A stretch of DNA of 64,000 nucleotides, from the NCBI RefSeq assembly GCF_017305915.1, contig NZ_JAFKJN010000013.1, positions 146,858 to 210,857 of the forward strand, written 5' to 3'. Numbering within the stretch: position 1 is the first letter of the stretch; every line of letters starts with the position of its first letter. Origin of the DNA: Reyranella sp. (GTDB lineage Bacteria; Pseudomonadota; Alphaproteobacteria; Reyranellales; Reyranellaceae). Shown here piece by piece: positions 35,928-44,375 of the stretch. Under the pieces are notes generated by a model. It was not told where the DNA came from. It saw nothing but the letters and a program-made list of their open reading frames with translations, and did no database searches. The position numbers and the translations under genes are program-made.

Positions 35928-36998
35928 ATGCCGGCATTCCCCAAGAAGTGGCTGATCGTCCTGCTGGTGCTGGGAGTCGTCGTTCCGCTGCTGCAGCCGG
36001 TGCTGCCCAACCTGGTCTCGGATTATCGGCTGTTCCTGGTCAGCACGATGATGATCGCGGCGATCGCGGTGCTCGGGCTCAACCTCCTGACCGGCTTCAA
36101 CGGCCAGATCTCGCTGGGCCACGGCGCGTTCTACGCGGTCGGCGCCTACATCGCGGCGATCCTGATGGATCAGGCGAACTTCCCATACTGGGCGACGCTG
36201 CCGTTCGCGGCGGTGCTCTGCTTCATCGTCGGCTACCTGTTCGGCCTGCCGGCGCTGAAGCTCGAGGGCCATTACCTCGCGCTCGCCACCTTCGCGCTGG
36301 CGCTCGCGGTGCCGCAGATCCTGAAATACAAGTGGCTCGAGGGCCTGACCGGCGGCGTGCAGGGCATCGTGCTCAACAAGCCCGAGGTCCCGTTCGGCCT
36401 GCCGCTCAGCGAAGACCAGTGGCTCTACTACTACTGCTTCATCGTCATGGTGTTCCTGTACTGGGCGGCCAGCAACATCCTGAAGAGCCGCAGCGGCCGG
36501 GCGATGATGGCGATCCGCGACTACCATATCGCCGCCGACACGATGGGCATCGACACCGCGCTCTACAAGACGGTGACCTTCGGCATCAGCGCCGCCTACA
36601 CCGGCATCGCCGGCGCCCTGTCGGCCTCGGCGATCGCCTTCGTGGCGCCCGACAGCTTCAATTTCTTCCTGTCGATCAAGTTCCTGATCGGCCTGGTGGT
36701 GGGCGGCGTCGGCTCGCTGGCCGGCTCGCTGATCGGCGGCGTCTTCTACGTCCTGGTCGACAACTCGGCCCAGGCGCTGTCGACCTTCGTGAAGAACGAC
36801 CTCGGCCTGCAGTTTGACTTGTCGGCCTATACGGTGTTCGGCATCCTGCTGATCGTCCTGATGTACCTGATGCCGATGGGCATTGCCGGTGGCGTCTACG
36901 CGCTGATCCGCAGCTTCCGCCGCGCCGCGCCGGTCAGCCCCGAGCGCAGCGCGCCGGCCGCGACCCGCAAGCCCGCCCAGGCCGGCGAGAGCCACTGA
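35928..36998 (+). CDS. livM: Branched-chain amino-acid-type ABC transporter permease (LivM)
   Basis: A 356-residue permease with about nine membrane segments. Key motifs are LNLLTGFNGQISLGHGAFYAVGAY, LPALKLEGHYLALATFALALA, the coupling segment SRSGRAMMAIRDYHIAADTMGI and VVGGVGSLAGSLIGGVFY. The C-terminal ~30 residues are Arg/Pro/Ala-rich and cytoplasmic. Four substrate-binding protein genes follow. Confidence 0.94.
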   Translation: MPAFPKKWLIVLLVLGVVVPLLQPVLPNLVSDYRLFLVSTMMIAAIAVLGLNLLTGFNGQISLGHGAFYAVGAYIAAILMDQANFPYWATLPFAAVLCFIVGYLFGLPALKLEGHYLALATFALALAVPQILKYKWLEGLTGGVQGIVLNKPEVPFGLPLSEDQWLYYYCFIVMVFLYWAASNILKSRSGRAMMAIRDYHIAADTMGIDTALYKTVTFGISAAYTGIAGALSASAIAFVAPDSFNFFLSIKFLIGLVVGGVGSLAGSLIGGVFYVLVDNSAQALSTFVKNDLGLQFDLSAYTVFGILLIVLMYLMPMGIAGGVYALIRSFRRAAPVSPERSAPAATRKPAQAGESH

Positions 36999-37066
36999 GT
37001 TTCGTCCGTTCGATCGCGTTCGAGTGAGGGTAGTCCATGGTGTGACCTCGTACAGGGAGGCTGAAC

Positions 37067-38290
37067 ATGAATAAGACCAGCAGGCGTACCTTCGTGGCCG
37101 GCGTATCGGCTGCAGCGTTGCTCACGGGTAGAAGCGTAGCGTTCGCGCAAAAGAAGTACGACGACGGGGCGAGTGACACCGAGATCAAGATCGGTCACAC
37201 CAACCCCTACAGCGGTCCGGCCTCCGCCTACGGCGTCATCGGCAAGACCATCCAGGCCTATTGGAAGAGCGTCAACGAGGCTGGCGGCATCAACGGCCGC
37301 AAGGTCAACTTCATCACCTACGACGACGGCTACAGCCCGCCCAAGACGGTCGAGCTGGTGCGCCAGCTGGTCGAGCAGGACAAGGTGCTGTGCACCTTCA
37401 ACACGCTCGGCACGCCGACCAACACAGCGATCCACAAATACATGAACCAGAAGAAGGTGCCGATGCTGTTCGTCGCCACCGGTGCGTCCAAGTGGGGCAA
37501 GCCCAAGGAGTTCCCGTGGACGATGGGCTACCAGCCCGACTACCACACCGAGGCGGTGATCTACGCCAAGCACCTGCTGGCCAACGTCAAGGACGCCAAG
37601 ATCGCCGTGCTGATGCAGAACGACGACTACGGCAAGGACTACTGGGAGGGCTTCAAGGAAGGCCTCGGCAAGGAAGGCAACCGCGTCGTCAAGCACGTCT
37701 CCTACGAGGTGACCGACCCGACGGTCGACAGCCAGGTGATCCAGCTCAAGGATTCCGGCGCCAACGTCTTCTTCAACATCGCCACGCCCAAGTTCGCCGC
37801 CCAGGCGATGCGCAAGGCGGGCGACATCGGCTGGAAGCCGGTCATCTACCTCAACAACGTGTCGTCGAGCGTCGCCTCGACGATGAAGCCGGCAGGCTTC
37901 GACAACGTGCAGGGCGTCATCACCGCCCAGTACCTGATGGACCCCACCGACAAGCAGTGGGCGGATCATCCCGACATGAAGATGTGGACGGAGTGGATGA
38001 AGAAGTCCAACCCCGGCGCCAGCCTGGACGACGCGTCGAACGTCTTCGCCTACTCGGTCTCGTTCCTGATGCATGAGACGCTGAAGAAGTGCGGCGACAA
38101 CCTCACGCGCGAGAACCTGATGAAGCAGGCGGCCAACCACCAGAAGCTCAAGGTGCCGCTGCTGCTGCCGGGCATCACGGTCAACACCAGCCCGACCGAC
38201 TACTACCCGGTCCAGGCGGTGCAGCTGTCGCGTTTCAAGGGTGAGACCTGGGAGCTGTTCGGAGACGTTATGCACGCGGAGAGCACCTGA
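37067..38290 (+). CDS. ABC transporter substrate-binding protein 1 of 4 (type I PBP, Peripla_BP_6)
   Basis: A 407-residue periplasmic protein. The N-terminus carries a Tat-type signal (TSRRTFVAGVSAAALL) with cleavage near FAQ. Mature type I PBP features: EIKIGHTNPYSGPASAYGVI, GGINGRKVNFITYDDGYSPPK, the pocket loop FVATGASKWG, and QNDDYGKDYWEG. It begins a tandem array of four closely related genes downstream of livM. Its 3' end is only two bases from gene 2, so the pair is probably translated together. Ligand may be an amino acid, amide or aromatic acid; not readable from sequence. Confidence 0.93.
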   Translation: MNKTSRRTFVAGVSAAALLTGRSVAFAQKKYDDGASDTEIKIGHTNPYSGPASAYGVIGKTIQAYWKSVNEAGGINGRKVNFITYDDGYSPPKTVELVRQLVEQDKVLCTFNTLGTPTNTAIHKYMNQKKVPMLFVATGASKWGKPKEFPWTMGYQPDYHTEAVIYAKHLLANVKDAKIAVLMQNDDYGKDYWEGFKEGLGKEGNRVVKHVSYEVTDPTVDSQVIQLKDSGANVFFNIATPKFAAQAMRKAGDIGWKPVIYLNNVSSSVASTMKPAGFDNVQGVITAQYLMDPTDKQWADHPDMKMWTEWMKKSNPGASLDDASNVFAYSVSFLMHETLKKCGDNLTRENLMKQAANHQKLKVPLLLPGITVNTSPTDYYPVQAVQLSRFKGETWELFGDVMHAEST

Positions 38291-38292
38291 CC

Positions 38293-39522
38293 GTGAAGAC
38301 CACCAGACGCACTTTCGTGGGGGGCGGCGCGGCCGCCCTCCTGGCCGCTCCGGCGGTCGCCCCAAACCCGGCGGTCGCGCAGAAGAAGTACGACGACGGC
38401 GCCTCCGACACCGAGATCAAGATCGGCAACACCAACCCGTACAGCGGCCCGGCCTCCGCCTATGCCGCGATCGGCAAGACCATCGACGCCTACTTCAAGA
38501 GCGTGAACGAGGCGGGCGGCGTCAACGGCCGCAAGATCAGGTTCATCTCGCTCGACGACGGCTACGTGCCGCCCAAGACCGTCGAGCTGGTCCGCCAGAT
38601 GGTCGAGAACGACAAGATCTTCGCGCTGTTCCAGTCGCTCGGCACGCCGTGCAACTCGGCGATCCACAAGTACATGAACACCAAGAAGGTGCCGCAGCTC
38701 TACGTCGCGACCGGCGCCTCGAAGTGGGGCGACCCGCAGCACTTCCCGTGGACCATGGGCTTCCAGCCCGATTACCACACCGAAGCGATCATCTACGCCA
38801 AGCACGCCCTGGCCAACGTCAAGGATCCCAGGATCGGCGTGCTCCACCAGAACGACGACTACGGCCGCGACTACCTCGACGGCCTGAAGAAGGGGCTGGG
38901 CAAGGACGTCGACAAGATCGCCAGGATCGTCACCTTCGAGGCGACCGATCCGACGGTCGACAGCCAGATCATCCAGCTCAAGGATTCCGGCGCCAACATC
39001 TTTATGAACTTCTCCGGCCCGAAGGCGGCGGCGCAGGGCATCCGCAAGGCGGCCGATCTCGCCTGGAAGCCGGCGCACTACCTCAACAACGTCTCGGTCT
39101 CGGTGGCCGCGGTGATGAAGCCGGCGGGGTTCGACAACGCCCAGGGCATCATCACGGCGTCGTATCTGATGGACGCCACCGACAAGCAGTGGGCCGACAA
39201 CGAGGAGATGAAGACCTGGTCGGCCTGGATCGACAAGCATATGCCGGGCGCCAACAAGGCCGACGCCAACCACGTCTACGGCTACGCGGTCAGCTACCTG
39301 ATGACCGAGACGCTCAAGCGCTGCGGCGACGACCTCACGCGTGCCAACCTGATGAAGCAGGCGGCGGGCTTCCAGAAGTTCCGGGTGCCGTTGCTGCTGC
39401 CCGGTATCCTGATCAATACCAGCCCGACCGACTTCTATCCCATCCAGGCGGTGCAGCTGCAGCGTTTCAAGGGCGAGACCTGGGAGCTGTTCGGCGAGAT
39501 CATGCACGCCGAGAGCAGCTAG
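38293..39522 (+). CDS. ABC transporter substrate-binding protein 2 of 4
   Basis: A 409-residue paralogue starting at GTG. It carries a Tat-type signal (KTTRRTFVGGGAAALL) and the same mature order: GNTNPYSGPASAYAAI, GGVNGRKIRFISLDDGYVPPK, YVATGASKWGDPQHFPWTMG and HQNDDYGRDYLDG. Compared with genes 1 and 3 it differs around the strand FNTLGTPTNT (here FQSLGTPCNS) and in IFMNFSGPKAAAQ, so ligand preference may differ. A GGCCGCCGG hairpin terminator follows. Confidence 0.93.
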   Translation: MKTTRRTFVGGGAAALLAAPAVAPNPAVAQKKYDDGASDTEIKIGNTNPYSGPASAYAAIGKTIDAYFKSVNEAGGVNGRKIRFISLDDGYVPPKTVELVRQMVENDKIFALFQSLGTPCNSAIHKYMNTKKVPQLYVATGASKWGDPQHFPWTMGFQPDYHTEAIIYAKHALANVKDPRIGVLHQNDDYGRDYLDGLKKGLGKDVDKIARIVTFEATDPTVDSQIIQLKDSGANIFMNFSGPKAAAQGIRKAADLAWKPAHYLNNVSVSVAAVMKPAGFDNAQGIITASYLMDATDKQWADNEEMKTWSAWIDKHMPGANKADANHVYGYAVSYLMTETLKRCGDDLTRANLMKQAAGFQKFRVPLLLPGILINTSPTDFYPIQAVQLQRFKGETWELFGEIMHAESS

Positions 39523-39563
39523 CCTGCCGCATCTCGAAACGAGCAATCCATACAACCAGAGCG

Positions 39564-39594
39564 GGCCGCCGGATCTCCGGCGGCCTTCTCATTT
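39564..39594 (+). terminator. Terminator after binding protein 2
   Basis: Stem GGCCGCCGG/CCGGCGGCC with loop ATCT (39564-39585), followed by the T-rich TTCTCATTT. A near-identical hairpin follows binding protein 3. Confidence 0.75.
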
Positions 39595-39658
39595 GTGTCT
39601 TTCCACGGCGGCGTTTTCGGGAGACAACTTCACGCCAATTTCATGGGAGGTGACACCA

Positions 39659-40879
39659 GTGCAAACGAGTAGGCGTGGTTTTATCGGCGGCGTGTCGGCC
39701 GCCGCGTTGTTGTCGGGCTCGGTCGCGTATGCGCAAAAGAAGTACGACAACGGGGCCAGCGACACCGAGATCAAGCTCGGCCATGCCGGGCCCTATAGCG
39801 GTCCCGCTTCGGCCTATGGCGTGATCGGCAAGGGCATCGAGGCCTATTGGAAGAGCGTCAACGACGCCGGCGGCATCAACGGCCGCAAGGTCAACTTCAT
39901 CACCTACGACGATGGCTACAACCCCGCCAAGTGCGTCGAGGTCGTGCGCCAGCTGGTCGAGCAGGACAAGGTGCTGTGCTGCTTCAACACGCTTGGCACG
40001 CCGTCGAACACGGCGATCCAGAAGTACATGAACACCAAGAAGGTGCCGCAGCTCTACGTCGCCACCGGCGCGTCGAAGTGGGGCAAGCCCAAGGAGTTCC
40101 CGTGGACGATGGGCTACCAGCCCGACTACCACACCGAGGGCGTGATCTACGCCAAGCATATCCTGGCCAACATCAAGGAGGCCAAGGTCGGCATCCTGAT
40201 GCAGAACGACGACTTCGGTAAGGACTACCTCGAGGGCTTCAAGGAAGGCCTCGGCAAGGACAACCAGAAGCTGATCGTCAAGCTGTCGACCTACGAGGTC
40301 ACCGACCCGACGGTCGAGAGCCAGATCATCCAGCTCAAGGACTCCGGCGCCAACGTCTTCTTCAACATCGCGACGCCGAAGTTCGCCGCCCAGGCGATCC
40401 GCAAGGCGGCCGAGATCGACTGGAAGCCGGCGCAGTACATGACCAACGTCTCGGCCTCGGTCGCCGCCGTGCTCAAGCCGGCCGGCTTCGAGAACGCCCA
40501 GGGCATCATCACCGCCGCGTACCTCAAGGATCCCACCGACAAGAAGTGGGACAACGACGAGGAGATGAAGACCTGGCGCGCCTGGATGGACAAGTGGATG
40601 CCGGGCGCCAACAAGGGCGACGCCAACTACGTCTACGCCTACTCGGTGGCGTTCCTGATGCACCAGACGCTGAAGAACTGCGGCAGCGAGCTGACCCACG
40701 CCAACGTCATGAAGCAGGCCGCGAGCTTCAACAAGCTGCGCGTGCCGCTGCTGCTGCCGGGCATCACCGTCAGCACCAGCGCCACCGACTTCTATCCGAT
40801 CCAGTCGGTCCAGCTCGAGCGCTTCAAGGGCGAGAGCTGGGAGCTGTTCGGCGAGATCATGTCGGCCGAGAGCGCCTGA
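39659..40879 (+). CDS. ABC transporter substrate-binding protein 3 of 4
   Basis: A 406-residue paralogue. The start is GTG 39659, fixed by GGGAGG eight bases upstream and by the Tat-type signal TSRRGFIGGVSAAALLSGSV that follows; upstream in-frame residues lack sense. Mature motifs: EIKLGHAGPYSGPASAYGVI, GGINGRKVNFITYDDGYNPAK, YVATGASKWGKPKEFPWTMG, QNDDFGKDYLEG. Bounded by terminators on both sides, so it can be expressed separately from the liv operon. Confidence 0.93.
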   Translation: MQTSRRGFIGGVSAAALLSGSVAYAQKKYDNGASDTEIKLGHAGPYSGPASAYGVIGKGIEAYWKSVNDAGGINGRKVNFITYDDGYNPAKCVEVVRQLVEQDKVLCCFNTLGTPSNTAIQKYMNTKKVPQLYVATGASKWGKPKEFPWTMGYQPDYHTEGVIYAKHILANIKEAKVGILMQNDDFGKDYLEGFKEGLGKDNQKLIVKLSTYEVTDPTVESQIIQLKDSGANVFFNIATPKFAAQAIRKAAEIDWKPAQYMTNVSASVAAVLKPAGFENAQGIITAAYLKDPTDKKWDNDEEMKTWRAWMDKWMPGANKGDANYVYAYSVAFLMHQTLKNCGSELTHANVMKQAASFNKLRVPLLLPGITVSTSATDFYPIQSVQLERFKGESWELFGEIMSAESA

Positions 40880-40905
40880 TCTCCGGTTGCAGTCGTGGAG
40901 AAAAA

Positions 40906-40938
40906 GAAGGCCGCCGGGCAACCGGCGGCCTTTTCTCT
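40906..40938 (+). terminator. Terminator after binding protein 3
   Basis: GAAGGCCGCCGG-GCAA-CCGGCGGCCTTTTCTC: a 9-bp GC core extended by A-T pairs, with a T-rich tail. It could work on both strands. Confidence 0.85.
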
Positions 40939-40997
40939 TGCTGCATGCGAGGTTTGGCCTACGCTTCTTCCGCCAAACGACAAAAACGGAGGAAGCG

Positions 40998-42215
40998 TTG
41001 AACACGAACAGGCGTGGTTTTTTGGGTGGTGTATCGGCGGCGGCGCTGGTGGCGTCGTCGGGCGCGGTGGCGCAGAAGAAGTACGACGAGGGCGCGAGCG
41101 ATGCCGAGATCAGGATCGGCCATTGCTGCCCCTATAGCGGGCCGGCCTCGGCCTACGGCGTGATCGGCAAGCTGCACCAGGCGTTCTGGAAGGCGGTCAA
41201 CGACGCCGGCGGCATCAACGGCCGCAAGGTCAACTTCATCACGCTCGACGACGGCTACTCGCCGCCCAAGACGGTCGAGGTGGTGCGCCAGCTGGTCGAG
41301 CAGGAGAAGGTGCTGCTGCTCTACCAGACGCTCGGCACGCCGACCAACACGGCGATCCACAAGTATGTCAACCAGAAGAAGGTCCCGCATCTCTACATCT
41401 CGACCGGCGCGTCGAAGTGGGGCGATCCCAAGCACTTCCCGTGGACCATGGGCTTCCAGCCCGACTACCACACCGAGGGCGCGATCTATGCCAAGCACCT
41501 GCTGGCGAACAACAAGGATGCCAAGGTCGGCATCCTGATGCAGAACGACGACTACGGTAAGGACTATGTCGAGGGCTTCAAGGAGGGCATGGGCAAGGAG
41601 GGGAGCCGCATCGTCAAGCACGTCACCTACGAGATCACCGACCCGACGGTCGACAGCCAGGTCATCCAGCTCAAGGACTCCGGCGCCAACGTCTTCTTCA
41701 ACGTGTCGACGCCGAAGTTCGCCGCCCAGGCGATCCGCAAGGCCGCCGACATCGGCTGGAAGCCGACGCAGTATCTCAACAACGTCTCCGCCTCGGTCGC
41801 CTCGGTGATCAAGCCGGCGGGCTTCGAGGCAAGCCAGGGCATCCTGACCGCGGCGTACCTCAAGGATCCCACCGACAAGCAGTGGGACGAATCGCCGGAC
41901 ATGAAGACCTGGCGGGCGTGGATGGACAAGAACATGGCGGGCGCCAACCAGGCGGACGCGAACTACGTGTTCGCCTACTGCGTCTCGACGCTGATGCTCG
42001 AGACGCTGAAGCGCTGCGGCGACACGCTGACCCGCGAGAACGTCATGAGGCAGGCCGCAGGCTTCAAGAAGCTCGAGCTGCCGCTGGTGCTGCCCGGCAT
42101 CACCATCAATACCAGCCCGACCGACTACTATCCGATCCAGGCGGTCCAGCTCGCCCGCTTCAAGGCCGAGAGCTGGGAGCTGTTCGGCGATGTCATGCAC
42201 GCCGAGAGCAGCTGA
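40998..42215 (+). CDS. ABC transporter substrate-binding protein 4 of 4
   Basis: A 405-residue paralogue. The start is TTG 40998, supported by GGAGGA four bases upstream and by the immediate Tat-type signal NTNRRGFLGGVSAAALVASS. Mature motifs: EIRIGHCCPYSGPASAYGVI, GGINGRKVNFITLDDGYSPPK, YISTGASKWGDPKHFPWTMG and QNDDYGKDYVEG. The TSPYSG-type pocket loop here has two Cys (GHCCPYSG), unlike the other three copies. Followed by its own terminator. Confidence 0.92.
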   Translation: MNTNRRGFLGGVSAAALVASSGAVAQKKYDEGASDAEIRIGHCCPYSGPASAYGVIGKLHQAFWKAVNDAGGINGRKVNFITLDDGYSPPKTVEVVRQLVEQEKVLLLYQTLGTPTNTAIHKYVNQKKVPHLYISTGASKWGDPKHFPWTMGFQPDYHTEGAIYAKHLLANNKDAKVGILMQNDDYGKDYVEGFKEGMGKEGSRIVKHVTYEITDPTVDSQVIQLKDSGANVFFNVSTPKFAAQAIRKAADIGWKPTQYLNNVSASVASVIKPAGFEASQGILTAAYLKDPTDKQWDESPDMKTWRAWMDKNMAGANQADANYVFAYCVSTLMLETLKRCGDTLTRENVMRQAAGFKKLELPLVLPGITINTSPTDYYPIQAVQLARFKAESWELFGDVMHAESS

Positions 42216-42237
42216 GCGGCTTGCGAAGAGAAGAGGG

Positions 42238-42266
42238 AAAGGCCGCCGCGAGGCGGCCTTTCTCGT
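42238..42266. terminator. Terminator after binding protein 4
   Basis: AAAGGCCGCC-GCGA-GGCGGCCTTT followed by CTCGTTC. The stem lies between convergent genes and its A/T-flanked arms could end both transcripts. Confidence 0.8.
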
Positions 42267-42725
42267 TCAGCGGTCCTGGCGAGCCCGGTCGACCGGCTGG
42301 CGGCGCAGCGCCTGCCGGCATTCGGCGGCGTTGATCTTGCCGTCCTTGTCGGCGTCGCAGCGCATGAAGTTGCGGTCGGCCTGCGCCATGAACTCGGCCT
42401 TGCTGACGAAGCCATCGCGGTCGCGGTCGAGGCGGCGGAAGAAGGCTTCCTGGCGCTCGGCCTGGCGGTCGTTGCGGGTGTGGGCGGTGAGCTCTTCCTT
42501 GCTGAGCTTGCCGTCGTTGTTGGTGTCGAGCTGGCGGAAGCGGGCCTCCTGGCCGGCGTCCCATTCGCCGCGGTCGACGAAGCCGTCCTTGTTGGTATCG
42601 TAGCGCATCACGCCGGAGTTCGACGGGCGCGCGGGCCGCTGGGTGTCGGTGTCCGGACCGGGCGCGGCGAAGGCCGGGCCGGCGGCGAGCATGAACAGGA
42701 TCAACGGCAGGTATTTGATCGTCAT
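42267..42725 (-). CDS. Small exported EF-hand protein C (four EF-hand loops)
   Basis: A 152-residue exported protein with signal peptide MTIKYLPLILFMLAAGPAFA. Four EF-hand loops are clear: DTNKDGFVDRGE, DTNNDGKLSKEE, DRDRDGFVSKAE and DADKDGKINAAE, in two pairs, and the last is near the C-terminus beside two Cys. It is a probable periplasmic calcium-binding protein, simpler than proteins A and B upstream of the liv operon. Convergent with binding protein 4. Confidence 0.85.
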   Translation of the reverse strand: MTIKYLPLILFMLAAGPAFAAPGPDTDTQRPARPSNSGVMRYDTNKDGFVDRGEWDAGQEARFRQLDTNNDGKLSKEELTAHTRNDRQAERQEAFFRRLDRDRDGFVSKAEFMAQADRNFMRCDADKDGKINAAECRQALRRQPVDRARQDR

Positions 42726-42851
42726 TGGTAGCTTACCTTAAGGTTGTATCAGGTCCAGGAAAAACACGCTCCGGTTCCCTTAACTGCCGGTCTAAGCGCC
42801 GATATAGTCGTCGGCGGGCCGGAATTGTGGCCGTGTTGAGGTTTTGTTCTC

Positions 42852-44240
42852 ATGTCCTATGACTACGACTTGTTCGTGATCGGCGCCGGGTCGGGCGGCG
42901 TGCGCGCCTCGCGCGTCGCCGCGGGCTACGGCGCACGGGTCGGCATCTGCGAGGACTACCGGGTCGGCGGCACCTGCGTGATCCGCGGCTGCGTGCCGAA
43001 GAAGCTGCTGGTCTACGGCTCCAAGTACGCGCACGAGTTCGAGGACTCCGCGGCCTATGGCTGGACGGTCGGAGAGCCCGCGCATTCCTGGGCCACCCTG
43101 CGCGACACTGTCGGCAAGGAGGTCGACCGGCTGAACGGCGTCTATATCCGCCTGCTCGAGGGCAGCGGTGTGAAGATCCACATGGGTCGCGGCCGATTGA
43201 TGGACCGCCACACCATCGAGGTCGCCGGCGAGACCGTCATGGCGGAGAAGATCCTGATCTGCACCGGCGGCCGGCCCGAAATGCCGCCGATCCCGGGCCA
43301 TGAGTTCGCCATCACGTCCAACGAGGCGTTCCATCTGCCCGATCCGCTGCCCAAGCGGATCACCATCGTCGGCGGCGGCTATATCGCGGTCGAGTTCGCC
43401 GGCATCTTCAACGGGCTGGGCTGCGAAACCGAGCTCGTGATCCGCCGCGATCGCGTGCTGCGCGGCTTCGATGAGGAGTGCCGTACCTTCGTGCACGAGT
43501 CGCTGAAGGCGAGCGGCATCCGGATACGCACCGAGACCGAGATCCAGCGCATCTGCCGGACCAAGGACGGCAAAGCGTTCGAGTGCCAAACGCCGCTCGG
43601 CGGCATGTTCGAGACCGATCTCGTGATGTATGCCACCGGCCGCGTGCCCAACACGCACGGCATCGGCCTGGAAAAGGCCGGGGTGCAGCTCGACAAGGCG
43701 GGCGCCGTCGCGGTCGACGAATGGTCGAAGACCACCGTCGACAACATCTGGGCGGTCGGCGACGTCACCGACCGCATCGCGCTCACGCCGGTGGCGCTGA
43801 TGGAGGGCCACTGCTTCGCCGACACCGAGTTCGGCAACAAGCCGCGCAAGGCCGACCATCGCAGCGTGCCGTCGGCGGTGTTCTGCCAGCCCGAGATGGC
43901 CAATGTCGGCCTGACCGAGGAGGAGGCGCGCATGACGCTGGGCGAGCTGCGCGTCTACAGCTCGGCGTTCACGCCGATGAAGTACACGCTCACCAGCCGC
44001 AAGCAGCGCACCTTCATGAAACTGATCGTCGAGGCCGCGACCGACCGCGTGGTCGGCTGCCACATGGTGGGCGACGATGCGGCCGAGTTGATCCAGGGCC
44101 TGGCGGTCGCCGTGAAGGCGGGCGCCACCAAGGCCCAGTTCGACGCCACCGTGGGCATCCACCCCACGGCGGGTGAGGAATTCGTCACCATGCGGACCGC
44201 CCGGCCGGAGCCGACGGCCAAGAAGGCGGCTGCGGAATGA
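42852..44240 (+). CDS. gor: Glutathione-disulfide reductase
   Basis: A 462-residue FAD disulfide reductase. It opens with YDLFVIGAGSGGVRASR (FAD), has the redox pair C42/C47 in GGTCVIRGCVPKKL, the NADPH fold ITIVGGGYIAVEFAGIF followed by RRDRVLRGFDEE (Arg pair for NADPH), AVGDVTDRIALTPVA, and the catalytic His-Glu of GIHPTAGEEFVTM at the C-terminus. It keeps glutathione reduced in the cytoplasm. Downstream is a palindromic repeat, then DAHP synthase. Confidence 0.95.
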   Translation: MSYDYDLFVIGAGSGGVRASRVAAGYGARVGICEDYRVGGTCVIRGCVPKKLLVYGSKYAHEFEDSAAYGWTVGEPAHSWATLRDTVGKEVDRLNGVYIRLLEGSGVKIHMGRGRLMDRHTIEVAGETVMAEKILICTGGRPEMPPIPGHEFAITSNEAFHLPDPLPKRITIVGGGYIAVEFAGIFNGLGCETELVIRRDRVLRGFDEECRTFVHESLKASGIRIRTETEIQRICRTKDGKAFECQTPLGGMFETDLVMYATGRVPNTHGIGLEKAGVQLDKAGAVAVDEWSKTTVDNIWAVGDVTDRIALTPVALMEGHCFADTEFGNKPRKADHRSVPSAVFCQPEMANVGLTEEEARMTLGELRVYSSAFTPMKYTLTSRKQRTFMKLIVEAATDRVVGCHMVGDDAAELIQGLAVAVKAGATKAQFDATVGIHPTAGEEFVTMRTARPEPTAKKAAAE

Positions 44241-44247
44241 CGGGCCG

Positions 44248-44317
44248 CTGTCATCCCGAGCGCAGCGAGGGATCCTTCTGGGCCAGGAAAGATCCCTCGC
44301 TGCGCTCGGGACGACAG
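44248..44317. repeat. Dispersed intergenic palindrome (copy at gor/aroF gap)
   Basis: Arms of 27 bases (44248-44274 and 44291-44317) match at 26 positions; core GAGCGCAGCGAGGGATC. A similar element lies at 56351-56439 and a diverged relative at 21299-21410. It may form a stem between gor and DAHP synthase. Confidence 0.8.
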
Positions 44318-44375
44318 TGAACTGGCCTTTTATCCACAGCGCGTATAGGTTCACGGCCCCCGGAGGAGGAGTGAG

